Shown here: positions 1 to 9,938 of the stretch, piece after piece | How the letters are laid out: every line of letters begins with the position of its first letter | How positions within the stretch are numbered: position 1 is the first letter of the stretch | Assembly: GCA_025462645.1 (NCBI GenBank) | Contig: JAOAPB010000069.1 | Span: 124,001 to 188,000 of the forward strand | Length of the DNA stretch: 64,000 nt | Direction of reading: 5' to 3' | Source of the DNA: Edaphobacter sp. | GTDB taxonomy: Bacteria > Acidobacteriota > Terriglobia > Terriglobales > Acidobacteriaceae | The notes under the pieces: generated by a model | Database searches by the model: none | Seen by the model: only the letters and a program-made list of their open reading frames with translations | Told to the model about the DNA's origin: nothing | Position numbers and translations under genes: made by a program

Positions 1-53
1 TAGAGGACGAGAGGTGGCCGGGAACAGCCGTAAGGTGAGCCACAGCTTATCCC

Positions 54-93
54 TGTGAACCTGTGAACCTGTGAACCTGTGAACCTGTGAACC
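54..93. repeat. Five perfect tandem copies of the 8-mer TGTGAACC
   Basis: Read directly: TGTGAACC x5, contiguous, immediately 5' of a terminator hairpin. Confidence 0.95.
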
Positions 94-103
94 ACGCTAA
101 AGG

Positions 104-133
104 AAGCCCCGGCACATGACCGGGGCTTTTTTT
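104..133 (+). terminator. Rho-independent terminator
   Basis: AAGCCCCGG-CACATGA-CCGGGGCTT followed by a T-run. The T-tract is on the + strand, so it probably serves a + gene upstream of the window and possibly acnA from the other side. Confidence 0.8.
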
Positions 134-155
134 CAACAGAGATGCAGCCGCAGAT

Positions 156-3056
156 CTATCCCCTGGCTGCCAGCTGCCGCAGTACATATTGCAGGATGCC
201 ACCGTTCTGGTAGTAGAGAATCTCCTGCGGCGTATCGATCCGAACCGTCGCAGAGAACTCGATCGTCTTCCCCAGATCCGACTCGGCAAAGACCGTAACG
301 ACCTTCCCGTCGGCGAACTTGCCGTCGAGCATGGCCTTAAGCTGTCCGCGAGTATCTCCGATTGCGTATACCTCTTCGCCCGTCAGGCGCAGCGACTCGG
401 CGTTCTGACCCGGCAGGAACTGCAGGGGAAGAATGCCCATGCCGACCAGGTTCGACCGGTGGATCCGCTCATAGCTCTCCGCGATGACGAACCGAATGCC
501 CAGCAAACGCGGCCCCTTGGCAGCCCAGTCTCGCGACGACCCCGACCCGTACTCCTTGCCGGCAAGGATCGCGAGCGGCGTTCCCCGCTTCGCATACTCC
601 ACCGAGGCGTCGTAGATCGACATCGGAAGGTCTTCTGGAAGCAGGCGCGTAACGCCGCCCTCAGTCCCCGGAGCCAGCTTGTTCCGCAGCCGCACATTCG
701 CGAACGTGCCGCGCACCATGACCTCATGGTTGCCGCGCCGCGAGCCGTAGCTGTTGAAGTCGGAAGGCTTCACACCGTGGTCGATGAGGTACTTGCCCGC
801 AGGTCCATTCAGCTTGATTGAGCCAGCCGGGGAGATGTGGTCGGTCGTGACCGAGTCGCCAAGGACTGCTAGAACGCGGGCTCCGTGGATGTCCTCCACC
901 GGCTCGGGCTGCGCCTTCATGCCGTCGAAGTAAGGGGCCTTGCGGATGTACGTCGAATCCGGCTCCCAGCCATACGTCTTCCCGTCGGGGAACTTCAGGT
1001 TCTGCCAGTTCTGGTCGCCATCGGAGACGGTCGAGTACTCGTGCCGGAACATCTCCGAATCGATTGAGCTCGCAACGGTAGCAGAGACCTCCTGCTGCGT
1101 GGGCCAGATGTCCCTGAGGAACACCGGCTGGCCGTCCTTATCCTTGCCTAACGGCTCCGTGTCGAAGTTATGGCCGATATGCCCCGCCAGCGCATAGGCC
1201 ACCACCAGCGGCGGGCTCATCAGGTAGTTCGCCCGAACCTCGGAGGAGATGCGTCCCTCGAAGTTCCGGTTCCCCGACAGCACCGACACCGCAACTAGCC
1301 CGTGATCCTCAATCGCCTTCGAAACGTCCGAGGGCAGGGGTCCAGAGTTGCCGATACAGGTCGTGCATCCATAGCCAACCACCTGGAAGCGAAGCTTGTC
1401 GAGGAATGGCATCAGACCCGACTTGATGTAGTAGTCCGTCACCACGCGCGACCCGGGAGCGAGCGAGGTCTTCACCCACGGAGGCGTGCTAAGGCCCTTT
1501 TCTACTGCCTTCTTGGCCAGCAAGCCAGCGGCGATCATCACATAGGGGTTCGACGTATTGGTGCACGACGTAATCGCTGCAATCACAATCGAGCCGTGAT
1601 CAAGATAAGGCTCCGGATCGACACCGAAGCGGCTCCGGATCGATACTGGGGGAGCCTCGAGCGTCGCCACGCCGCCACCCTCTGCCTGCAGCGTCGCAAC
1701 CTGAACTGTAGGCGCTTCGACGACTGCCGCCCGCACCGCGGGGTGGCCGCCCTCGCTCTCCCATCGAACGAGCTGGCGGGCTACCTGGCTATTGGAATTG
1801 GGTCCAAGCAATCCGGGCAACTGCTCCTTGAAGCTGGCTCCCGCCTTCGAGAGCAGCACTCGGTCCTGAGGGCGCTTCGGTCCCGCTACGCTCGGCTCAA
1901 CCGTCGCGAGATCCAGCGAGATCGTCGCCGAGTACTCGGCCTCCGGCGCATCCGCCGTATGGAAAAGTCCCTGCTCGCGGTAATAAGCCTCGACCAGCGC
2001 GATCTGCTCCTCGGTCCGGCCCGTCAGCCGCAGGTAGCGCAGCGTCTCGGCATCCACCGGGAAGATCCCGCACGTAGCGCCATACTCTGGAGCCATGTTG
2101 GCAATGGTCGCGCGATCGGCTAGCGGCAGCTCGGCGATTCCCGGTCCGTAGAACTCGACGAACTTGCCCACAACGCCAAGCTTGCGCAGCGCCTCCGTAA
2201 CGGTCAGCACCAGGTCAGTCGCTGTCGTCCCTTCCTTCAGCTTGCCCGTCAGCCTGAACCCGACCACCTGCGGCACCAGCATCGAGACCGGCTGGCCCAG
2301 CATCGCCGCCTCGGCTTCGATGCCGCCAACACCCCAGCCCAGCACACCCAGGCCATTGATCATCGTCGTATGCGAGTCCGTTCCCACCAGCGTATCGGGG
2401 TAGGCGTGGACGTTGCCCTCCGCATCCGGCTGCGTCGTGAATACTACCCGCGCCAGATACTCCAGATTCACCTGGTGGCAGATTCCCATCCCCGGCGGTA
2501 CCGCCGAGAAGTTCCGAAACGCCGTCTGTCCCCACTTCAGGAACGCATACCGCTCACGGTTCCGCTGAAACTCCAGAGCGGCGTTGAGGTCGTAGGCTCG
2601 CTCCGTACCGAACTCATCCACCTGCACCGAGTGGTCGATCACCAGCTCCGCGGGCTGCAGCGGATTGATCTTCTCCGGATCGCCGCCCAAAGCACGCATG
2701 GCATCGCGCATGGCGGCGAGGTCGACCACCGCCGGAACGCCGGTGAAGTCCTGCATCAGGACTCGCGCGGGCATATAGGCGATCTCGCGCGAGGGCTCCG
2801 CCTTGGGATCCCAGTTGGCAAGAAATTTGATATCGTCGTCTGTGACGGTACGGCCATCCTCATGACGCAGCAGGTTCTCCAGCAGGATACGCAGCGAGAA
2901 CGGAAGCCGCGTCAGGTTGATGCCCGCCTCTGCCAATGATTGCAGGCGGAACATGTGGACAGTCTTCGAGCCCGATTTCAACTGGGACTTGGCTTTAAAG
3001 GAGTCAGGGTAAGTCTGGGCAATCTCGGGGTAGGTCTGGACAATCTTGGTCGACAT
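156..3056 (-). CDS. acnA: Aconitate hydratase A
   Basis: 966 aa with aconitase motifs (VGTDSHTTMINGLGVLGWGVGGIEAEAAMLGQP; TSCTNTSNP; GYGCTTCIGNSGPL; swivel-domain YGSRRGNHEVMVRGTFANVRLRN and GSSRDWAAKG). Confidence 0.97.
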   Translation of the reverse strand: MSTKIVQTYPEIAQTYPDSFKAKSQLKSGSKTVHMFRLQSLAEAGINLTRLPFSLRILLENLLRHEDGRTVTDDDIKFLANWDPKAEPSREIAYMPARVLMQDFTGVPAVVDLAAMRDAMRALGGDPEKINPLQPAELVIDHSVQVDEFGTERAYDLNAALEFQRNRERYAFLKWGQTAFRNFSAVPPGMGICHQVNLEYLARVVFTTQPDAEGNVHAYPDTLVGTDSHTTMINGLGVLGWGVGGIEAEAAMLGQPVSMLVPQVVGFRLTGKLKEGTTATDLVLTVTEALRKLGVVGKFVEFYGPGIAELPLADRATIANMAPEYGATCGIFPVDAETLRYLRLTGRTEEQIALVEAYYREQGLFHTADAPEAEYSATISLDLATVEPSVAGPKRPQDRVLLSKAGASFKEQLPGLLGPNSNSQVARQLVRWESEGGHPAVRAAVVEAPTVQVATLQAEGGGVATLEAPPVSIRSRFGVDPEPYLDHGSIVIAAITSCTNTSNPYVMIAAGLLAKKAVEKGLSTPPWVKTSLAPGSRVVTDYYIKSGLMPFLDKLRFQVVGYGCTTCIGNSGPLPSDVSKAIEDHGLVAVSVLSGNRNFEGRISSEVRANYLMSPPLVVAYALAGHIGHNFDTEPLGKDKDGQPVFLRDIWPTQQEVSATVASSIDSEMFRHEYSTVSDGDQNWQNLKFPDGKTYGWEPDSTYIRKAPYFDGMKAQPEPVEDIHGARVLAVLGDSVTTDHISPAGSIKLNGPAGKYLIDHGVKPSDFNSYGSRRGNHEVMVRGTFANVRLRNKLAPGTEGGVTRLLPEDLPMSIYDASVEYAKRGTPLAILAGKEYGSGSSRDWAAKGPRLLGIRFVIAESYERIHRSNLVGMGILPLQFLPGQNAESLRLTGEEVYAIGDTRGQLKAMLDGKFADGKVVTVFAESDLGKTIEFSATVRIDTPQEILYYQNGGILQYVLRQLAARG

Positions 3057-3336
3057 TTTTCTTTCTCCGGGAGAGCGCTTATCGAGCGCGAAGTAAGGGC
3101 TGGGGACGCGACTTGCGGCCTCAAGCGACGACGGGTGAAGCCTATCAAATTTTCAGGGGATGAGTAGTATTTAGGAGCGACCGCGGTCAGGGCGACCGTG
3201 GCGAAAGCGCTTCGTCTTGGGAAGGCAGCCAGCCATCTTTTTCATTTTACGTCGGTTCGACAAGATGCGAAAGTATCACGTTGTAAAAAACGCATCTCAT
3301 GTCAGAAGTGTGGGTTAATCAATACGAGGAGCCACG

Positions 3337-4947
3337 ATGCACACAATGGGATCCAGGTTCGGCCGTAACATATTGCGCTTGGCAATTGGCATTACGGCAC
3401 TAGCAACAATCTTTGGTATCTCCGGCTGCCATAAGGCTCCGAGCTTCACCTCCGCCGCAGTCCAGGACTCGGGGCCAGATCCAACGGACGTGAACATGGC
3501 ACCGGTAGATGGCGGTCAGCAGCAGCAGCCAGTTGCTCCCGTCCCGGTACAGAGGCAGAGCGCACCGGCACGGGCCCAGGGCCAGCCCATTCAGAACGAG
3601 AGCCAGCAGCGCGCCCAGGAGTATGCGCAGACCGGAGCCCAGTCCGGAGCACCCGCCGAACCCCAGCAGGACCAGTCCTACGCACCTGAGTCCCCGAACT
3701 CCAACGACCAGTACGACCCGAACGCGGAAGATGATATCGACGCGGGGCAGCAGGCACTCGAAGCCGAAGCTCCTCCCCCGGCGCTCCCCGTCTATCAGCA
3801 ACCCGAAGCTCCAGCGCCCAACTACATCTGGACTCCCGGCTACTGGAGCTACGCCCCCATCGGCTACTACTGGGTTCCCGGAGCCTGGGTCGCCGCTCCA
3901 TACCCGGGTGCTCTCTGGACCCCCGGCTACTGGGGCTACTTCGGCAATCGCTATCGCTTCCACCGAGGTTTCTGGGGCTTGCACATCGGCTTCTACGGCG
4001 GCATCAACTATGGCTTCGGCTACATCGGCTCGGGCTATCGCGGAGGCTACTGGAACGGCAACAACTTCTACTACAACCGCGCCGTCAACCGCATCAACGT
4101 AACCCGCATCACCAACGTCTACAACCGCACCGTCATCGTCAACAACAACTACAACCGAATCTCCTACAACGGGGGACGTGGCGGTATCCCGGTAAGGCCG
4201 CAGCCTGCGGAGATCGCGGCCATGCGCGGTCCCAGAGTTCCGCCCATGTCCGCCCAGATCCAGAACCAGCATCAGGCCTCGCAGAATCGCCAGCAGTTCT
4301 TCAATCAGAACAAGGGCCGCCCCGCAATCATTGCAGCGCCAAGGCCGTTCGTTGCAGACAAGGGCATCACTCGCCCGGTAGCCCGTCCGATGCCAGTGAA
4401 CCAGCCGCAGGTACGACCCGGCCAGCCCAACGGCCCACAGGTACGTCCGGGACAGCCGCAGATCCAACCGGCGCGTCCAGGTCAGCCGCAGATAAGGCCC
4501 GGACAATCCCAGATAAGGCCAGCGGAGCCATCTGCTCGCCCAAGCCAGCCTCAACTGAGACCTACGCAACCACAGGTACGTCCCACCCAACCGGAGACCC
4601 GGCCTATTCAGCCGCAGGTCAGGCCCACGCAACCGCAGATAAGGCCTACCCCTGAACCACAACCCAGACCCGCCCCCCAGCCGCAGATCAGACCTACCCC
4701 TCAACCTCAACCCCGGCCCATGCAGCCGCAGATGCCTCGGCCCCAACCAGCCGAGCGTCCCGTACCGCAACCGCGACCTATGCCACAGCAGCCCCGGCCT
4801 ATGCCACAGCAGCAGCAACCGCGGCCCATGCAGCAGCAGCCACGGCCAATGCCACAAGCCCAGCCACAGCAGCAGCAGCGAATGGCTCAACCCACGCAGC
4901 AGCCACGACCCATGCAGGCTCCCCGGGAAGAAAACCGTCCTCGCTAA
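3337..4947 (+). CDS. YXWGXW-repeat secreted/lipoprotein with long Pro/Gln/Arg-rich C-terminal repeat region
   Basis: Lipoprotein-like signal (..IFGISGCHK), repeated aromatic motifs (YIWTPGYWSYAPIGYYWVPGAWVAAPYPGALWTPGYWGYF), then about 180 aa of PQ(V/I)RPxQP repeats. Confidence 0.85.
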   Translation: MHTMGSRFGRNILRLAIGITALATIFGISGCHKAPSFTSAAVQDSGPDPTDVNMAPVDGGQQQQPVAPVPVQRQSAPARAQGQPIQNESQQRAQEYAQTGAQSGAPAEPQQDQSYAPESPNSNDQYDPNAEDDIDAGQQALEAEAPPPALPVYQQPEAPAPNYIWTPGYWSYAPIGYYWVPGAWVAAPYPGALWTPGYWGYFGNRYRFHRGFWGLHIGFYGGINYGFGYIGSGYRGGYWNGNNFYYNRAVNRINVTRITNVYNRTVIVNNNYNRISYNGGRGGIPVRPQPAEIAAMRGPRVPPMSAQIQNQHQASQNRQQFFNQNKGRPAIIAAPRPFVADKGITRPVARPMPVNQPQVRPGQPNGPQVRPGQPQIQPARPGQPQIRPGQSQIRPAEPSARPSQPQLRPTQPQVRPTQPETRPIQPQVRPTQPQIRPTPEPQPRPAPQPQIRPTPQPQPRPMQPQMPRPQPAERPVPQPRPMPQQPRPMPQQQQPRPMQQQPRPMPQAQPQQQQRMAQPTQQPRPMQAPREENRPR

Positions 4948-4961
4948 CATCCACCCATCCA

Positions 4962-5001
4962 CCAAACAAAAGACCCGCGATGAGGCGGGTCTTTTGTTTG
5001 G
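4962..5001. terminator. Bidirectional terminator between convergent genes
   Basis: 17-bp perfect stem CCAAACAAAAGACCCGC / GCGGGTCTTTTGTTTGG. Confidence 0.85.
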
Positions 5002-5012
5002 TTCCGTATCGC

Positions 5013-5606
5013 TTACGCAATAGACGCGGGATCGCTCTCCAACCAAACCCGATCGCAGACCTCGCATCGCCACTGATTCGTCGGTTCGATGGACTCCAGC
5101 AGGGGATCGGCAGCGCCGCATCCCGGACAGATCGGAACAACGAACTGGTCCCGTGTCCGCACCAGGATCTTGAACTCCTCCGGAATCGGCTGCGACAGAA
5201 TAGCTGTGGCCCTCGCAATATCCTCCGGTACGACTGCCAGTCTCGGCGCTCTCCAGTCGAATCGCTCCGCGCCGGGGAGGATGACTTCGCACTCGATCCC
5301 CGCAGCTCGCAACGCCTCACCGGCAGCCAGAGCATCTTCGTTCTCGGCAAACTCCCAGACGCAATCCTCCGGGGCTACCGAGCCAAAGCGATTGCTAGAA
5401 GTCGTATCGTCTACGGCAGCATCAGCCGCCAATCCACTCACCTGAGGAGGAAGATCAAGCCGACGATGCGCTATCTCGGCCCGTAACACCTCCTGAGCCG
5501 TCTCCGTGAGATCGCTCATATCGCGCGCAAGGGCCAGCAGCTCCTTATCGCCAAACTCGCCATACAGCCGGGTGAGCCGTTCATACTGCTCCGCATCGCC
5601 GATCAA
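5013..5606 (-). CDS. Conserved hypothetical protein, DUF2007-like with C-terminal zinc-ribbon-like CxxC pairs
   Basis: VWEFAENEDALAAGEALRAAGIECEVILPG.. resembles DUF2007; CPGCGAADP...WRCEVCDRVW zinc-ribbon pattern. Confidence 0.6.
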   Translation of the reverse strand: MIGDAEQYERLTRLYGEFGDKELLALARDMSDLTETAQEVLRAEIAHRRLDLPPQVSGLAADAAVDDTTSSNRFGSVAPEDCVWEFAENEDALAAGEALRAAGIECEVILPGAERFDWRAPRLAVVPEDIARATAILSQPIPEEFKILVRTRDQFVVPICPGCGAADPLLESIEPTNQWRCEVCDRVWLESDPASIA

Positions 5607-5636
5607 AGTTGTCTCCAGATGGGTAGGAATTCAACG

Positions 5637-7037
5637 CTAGTCGCCAAAGGCAATCTGCCCCAGCAGAACCACGTTCAGCGTAAGGATAATCCCCACAGCA
5701 GCCCACCCCGCAATACGCGTTCGCAGAGCGCTGGCAAACGTGTCCATCACCGATCGCTTGCTGGTCAGCACTAGTAGAGGAATCAGCGCGAAGGGCAACG
5801 TAAAGCTCAGCACCACCTGCGAGAGAATCAGGATCTTCAAAGGATCGAGCCCAACCGCAATCACGATCAGCGCCGGAATAATGGTGATCAGCCGTCGCAG
5901 GAAGATCGAGAACTTGACGTCGAGAAATCCCTCGATGATCACCTGCCCTGCCATCACACCCACCGTCGAAGACGACAGCCCCGAGCACAGCAGAGCCACC
6001 GCGAACACAGTAGCGGACATCGGCCCTAGCAGCGGCCCCAGCGTGTGGTACGCATCCTCGATGCTCGGTGCCTTGCCGCTATGAACGAACGCCACCGCCG
6101 CCATCACGATCATCGCCGAGTTGATCAGCCACGCCCCGTTCATCGCCACAAAGACGTCGATCAGCTCAAACCGCAGATAACTCCGTCGCACGCCATGTCC
6201 TACCGTCTTCGGAGGCTTCGCCATCTGCTTCAGCCGTGGCTGCACCAGCGCTGAATGCAGGTAGATCACATGCGGCATCACGGTCGCTCCCAGCATCCCC
6301 ACGGCGACATACAAGCTACTGTGGAAGTCTCCCCGATCGAGTGTCGGTACAAGCACATGAAACGCCGCTAGCCTCCAGTCAGGATGCACCAGGAATATCT
6401 CGAATCCATAGCAGAGCCCGATGATCCCAACGAATGCCATGATGCCTCGCTCCAGCCAGCGAAAGCCGGCCAGATCCAGCGCCAGGATGAGAAACACCAG
6501 CACCGAGGAGACCAGCGCCGCGATAAACAGCGACCCCGTCCGCGACCATCCGTGCGCCAGCATAGCCGGACCCACCAGCAGATAGAATCCCAACGCCGCA
6601 CCAAGGAACTCCGCGAGGTCCGTGGCAATCGCCGAGCATTCGGCGGCTACCCACAAAAAAATCGTCAGCGGCCGCGAGAAGTGCCTTCGGCAGTTCTGCG
6701 GCAGCGTAAGCCCCGTCACGATGCCCAGCTTCGCCGACAGGTACTGGATCAGGATGGCCATCGCGTTCGACCACAGCAGCACCCACAATAGGCGATACCC
6801 AAATCGGCTGCCACCCTCAATATTCGTAGCAAAGTTGCCCGGATCGATATAAGCGACTGAGGCCACAAACGCCGGCCCAAAGTACGTCCACATCTCGTTG
6901 CGACGAAAACTGAACCTGCGCGGAGCAGCAACGGTGCTCGTCGCAGCAGTCAATGCCGCCGGCGAGTCAGTGAGCGATTCCGTCTCCACCTCAGGAAAAT
7001 CAGTCTCGGCCGAATGCGATGATCGAAGATCCACCAT
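5637..7037 (-). CDS. mntH: NRAMP-family divalent metal (Mn2+/Fe2+) transporter
   Basis: FGPAFVASVAYIDPGNFATNIEGGSRFGYRLLWVLLWSNAMAILIQ (DPGN motif) and MPHVIYLHSALVQ (MPH motif). Confidence 0.95.
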   Translation of the reverse strand: MVDLRSSHSAETDFPEVETESLTDSPAALTAATSTVAAPRRFSFRRNEMWTYFGPAFVASVAYIDPGNFATNIEGGSRFGYRLLWVLLWSNAMAILIQYLSAKLGIVTGLTLPQNCRRHFSRPLTIFLWVAAECSAIATDLAEFLGAALGFYLLVGPAMLAHGWSRTGSLFIAALVSSVLVFLILALDLAGFRWLERGIMAFVGIIGLCYGFEIFLVHPDWRLAAFHVLVPTLDRGDFHSSLYVAVGMLGATVMPHVIYLHSALVQPRLKQMAKPPKTVGHGVRRSYLRFELIDVFVAMNGAWLINSAMIVMAAVAFVHSGKAPSIEDAYHTLGPLLGPMSATVFAVALLCSGLSSSTVGVMAGQVIIEGFLDVKFSIFLRRLITIIPALIVIAVGLDPLKILILSQVVLSFTLPFALIPLLVLTSKRSVMDTFASALRTRIAGWAAVGIILTLNVVLLGQIAFGD

Positions 7038-7110
7038 GCCACTCCATTCAGTTCAGTCAATCGAGTCGTCGGTTCATTCAGGTCGGGCAAGTTACCCTTC
7101 GTCCCGATAA

Positions 7111-7124
7111 TTAGGTATACCTAA
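7111..7124. promoter_or_regulatory. DtxR/MntR-type operator palindrome upstream of mntH
   Basis: Perfect 14-bp palindrome TTAGGTATACCTAA located about 75 bp upstream of the mntH start. Confidence 0.7.
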
Positions 7125-7298
7125 ATTAAAAAGACGAGTCAATGATGTTTTCGTTTTTATCGTGTCACTGCTGCGAACTGGTGCTCGGCCTCTGTCTTTC
7201 TCATAAGATAGCGATAGCGCAACTGCGCCCGAAGCTCATCGCGTACACCACGCCCGGTAAAGATCAACAAGACCAGCCGTCTGCACAGGAGTTCGCCC

Positions 7299-7799
7299 AT
7301 GCCTCTCGCCGAAGACCTCGCCGCCATCATCCACCAGGAAGCTGAGCTCCACTTTCCCCACTTCGACCACAACACCGCCTGGAGCCTCGGCCTCACCCTC
7401 CGTGAGCTGGCCGTCTCCCGCAAACACCCAATCGTCATCGACGTCCGCCGCTTCGGCCAGCCCTACCAGCCTCTCTTCTACACCGCCCTGCCCGGCACTA
7501 CGCCCGACAACGCCCGTTGGGTTCAGCGAAAATCCAACGTCGTTGCCCGCTTCCACCGTAGCTCGTATCAGCTAGGACTCTACCTGCAGCAAAACAAGAT
7601 CACCTTCGCCGAGAAATATTCCCTGCCCGACGCCGACTATGCCACCCATGGCGGCAGCTTCCCCATCCACATCACCGGCTCTGGCATCATCGGCAGCGTC
7701 ACCGTCTCCGGCCTCCCGCAGCGAGAGGACCACAACCTCGTCGTCGAGGGCCTCTGCATCGAACTCCGCCGAGACCACAACTCCCTCCGTCTCGCCTAA
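7299..7799 (+). CDS. UPF0303 / heme-degrading-domain (HbpS/GlcG-like) family protein
   Basis: AWSLGLTLRELA...PIVIDVRRFGQPLF..; GGSFPIHITGSGIIGSVTVSGLPQREDHNLVVEGL is typical of the family. Confidence 0.85.
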   Translation: MPLAEDLAAIIHQEAELHFPHFDHNTAWSLGLTLRELAVSRKHPIVIDVRRFGQPYQPLFYTALPGTTPDNARWVQRKSNVVARFHRSSYQLGLYLQQNKITFAEKYSLPDADYATHGGSFPIHITGSGIIGSVTVSGLPQREDHNLVVEGLCIELRRDHNSLRLA

Positions 7800-8938
7800 T
7801 TCGAGCACGTTGATCTCGCCAACTCTCCGCGTACCTTCTTCATGGTATCCAGATAAAATGCCAAGTTGTGGACGCTATTCAACACCGCGCTCAGCGGCTC
7901 CCCCGAAGCATAGAGATGCCTTAGATAGGCTCGCGTATACCGCCCACAGACCATGCATCCACACCCTGCATCGATTGGCCTCTGATCCTCTGCGTACTCC
8001 AGCTTCTTGATATTCAGCCGCTGCACCTTGCCTGCTTCATCCCGTAGGAACAGCAGCCCATGCCGTCCGGCTCGGGTCGGCAGCACGCAGTCCATCATGT
8101 CCACGCCCATCTTCGCGTACTCTTCAATCTCATCGGGATACCCCACCCCCATCACATAACGAGGCTTGTCCTTGGGCAGCCACTCCAGCGTCCGCGCAAT
8201 CATCTCGCGAGTCACCTCGCGCGGTTCGCCAACAGCCAATCCGCCAATCGCATACCCCGGCAGCTCCATCTCCACCAGACGCTCCGCCGACTCCTTCCGC
8301 AGATCGGCATACATTCCACCCTGCACGATCCCGAAGAGACTCTGCGTCTTCCCATCCTTCTGAGAGAACCAAGGCACCAGATGCTTGTTCTCCTCAAAGT
8401 GATTGCGCGACCGCTGAGCCCACGCATGAGTCAGCCCCATACTCTCCCGCGTCCGCTCATATGTCGCCGGATGCTCGACGCACTCGTCGAACACCATCGC
8501 AATATCGGCCCCCAGAGCGATCTGCACATCCATCGAGTGCTCCGGCGAGAAGAAGTGCTTGCTCCCATCAAGATGCGACCGGAACTCCACGCCTTCCTGC
8601 GTAATCTTCCGCAGCCCGCTCAAGCTGAACACCTGGAACCCACCTGAGTCCGTCAGCATCGGACGCTCCCAGCTCATGAACCGATGCACCCCACCCATCC
8701 GTCGCACCAGCTCATGTCCTGGCCGCAGATACAGGTGATACGTATTCGCCAGAATGATCTGCGCGCCTTCGCCATCCGCGCCAATCTCCTCCAGCAGACT
8801 CTGCGGCACGGCCTTCACCGAGGCTGCCGTTCCCACCGGCATGAACACCGGAGTCTGCACCACACCATGCGGCAGCGTCAGCGCTCCCCTGCGGCCCCCA
8901 CCCTCTGCCGCTGCCTGAATCTCAAAAGAAAGTCCCAT
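7796..8938 (-). CDS. tgt: tRNA-guanine transglycosylase (queuine tRNA-ribosyltransferase)
   Basis: RGALTLPHGVVQTPVFMPVGT, LTDSGGFQVFSLS, GGLAVGEPREVTREMI and the zinc site CGCMVCGRYTRAYLRHL. Confidence 0.97.
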   Translation of the reverse strand: MGLSFEIQAAAEGGGRRGALTLPHGVVQTPVFMPVGTAASVKAVPQSLLEEIGADGEGAQIILANTYHLYLRPGHELVRRMGGVHRFMSWERPMLTDSGGFQVFSLSGLRKITQEGVEFRSHLDGSKHFFSPEHSMDVQIALGADIAMVFDECVEHPATYERTRESMGLTHAWAQRSRNHFEENKHLVPWFSQKDGKTQSLFGIVQGGMYADLRKESAERLVEMELPGYAIGGLAVGEPREVTREMIARTLEWLPKDKPRYVMGVGYPDEIEEYAKMGVDMMDCVLPTRAGRHGLLFLRDEAGKVQRLNIKKLEYAEDQRPIDAGCGCMVCGRYTRAYLRHLYASGEPLSAVLNSVHNLAFYLDTMKKVRGELARSTCSN

Positions 8939-8962
8939 TAATCAGATTGTAGAAGCCCGCCT

Positions 8963-9790
8963 TCACTTCAGCAGCAGCGCCACCGCCTGACCTACCGTAA
9001 TGTCATCAGGCAGCTGCCTGAAATCGCTATGCGCCGCATGCTGCTTCCTGCCAATCGCCTTGAAGAAGATAGCCCGCCCGTTGATATCGGTATCCAGCAC
9101 CGCAGTCTTCCACTCATCCGCTCTTACCCGGTCGCGCGTCGTGCTGAAGTTGCTGCCGGCCTTGATCGTCGCCACCAACCCAAATCCGATACTCACATCC
9201 GCTGGCAGCCGCCCCTCGATCTCATGCAGCCTCGTAGCCCCCTCATCGACCAGTAGCGATCCCGCCATGCCATGCAGCACCCGCTCCTCCAGCGACTGCG
9301 GGGCATAAGAGTCATTCGGCTTGAAGTCGATCCTCCAGAACCCGTTCTCCTCGCGCGGCCCACTCAACTCAAATGCCTTCGTCAGCATCTCCAGCATCTG
9401 CTTCGCGTGCTTCTCGTCATTCTTCAGTGCAAGCTCTCTTCTCTCGAAGACGTCCGGATGCGCCGCAATATCCGCCAACCGAGCCCTTTCCATCGCCGCG
9501 CGGTCACCGCTCAACGGCTGACCGTCCTCCGCCATCAGCATCCGCACCTTGCCTACGGACGTCTCTGCCACGCGCTCCCGCCACAGATGTCCGCCCGTCC
9601 GCTCCGAACGCTCCTCCGACACATACAGATAACGCCCGCGATGCAGCTCCGCCGCATTCTCATTCCCAACCATCGCGTCCACAATCTGCCGAGCCGTCCT
9701 GCCACTCTGCGCAACCGCCGCAGCCGACCCCAGTAACATCAAGCTAACAACCAAGCCAAAACGCATCCTGATTAACTCCACTCGTCTCAA
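8963..9790 (-). CDS. Secreted protein of unknown function
   Basis: Signal-peptide-like N-terminus (MRFGLVVSLMLLGSAAAVAQSG); LolA-like-sized secreted domain, no confident family. Confidence 0.6.
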   Translation of the reverse strand: MRRVELIRMRFGLVVSLMLLGSAAAVAQSGRTARQIVDAMVGNENAAELHRGRYLYVSEERSERTGGHLWRERVAETSVGKVRMLMAEDGQPLSGDRAAMERARLADIAAHPDVFERRELALKNDEKHAKQMLEMLTKAFELSGPREENGFWRIDFKPNDSYAPQSLEERVLHGMAGSLLVDEGATRLHEIEGRLPADVSIGFGLVATIKAGSNFSTTRDRVRADEWKTAVLDTDINGRAIFFKAIGRKQHAAHSDFRQLPDDITVGQAVALLLK

Positions 9791-9938
9791 ATCAGACCTC
9801 TACTCCCTTTGACGCACATAGACCATCATCAGCGACCAATAGACGCGTTCGCGTCGAAATCTCCAACAAACCATGCCACCAACTCACGTAACCTAACCCT
9901 CAGTTCCAGGCTAAATTCTTCGTAAACTCCGCGAAACC

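Noticed and set aside
3400-5292. 630-aa minus-strand ORF over the YXWGXW gene
   Set aside because: Antisense shadow of the repetitive, high-GC plus-strand gene. Low-complexity Leu/Arg/Val composition, spans the terminator between genes, and has no family motifs.
9842-9855. GACGCGTTCGCGTC palindrome
   Set aside because: Short GC-rich palindrome of the kind expected by chance; no supporting context.
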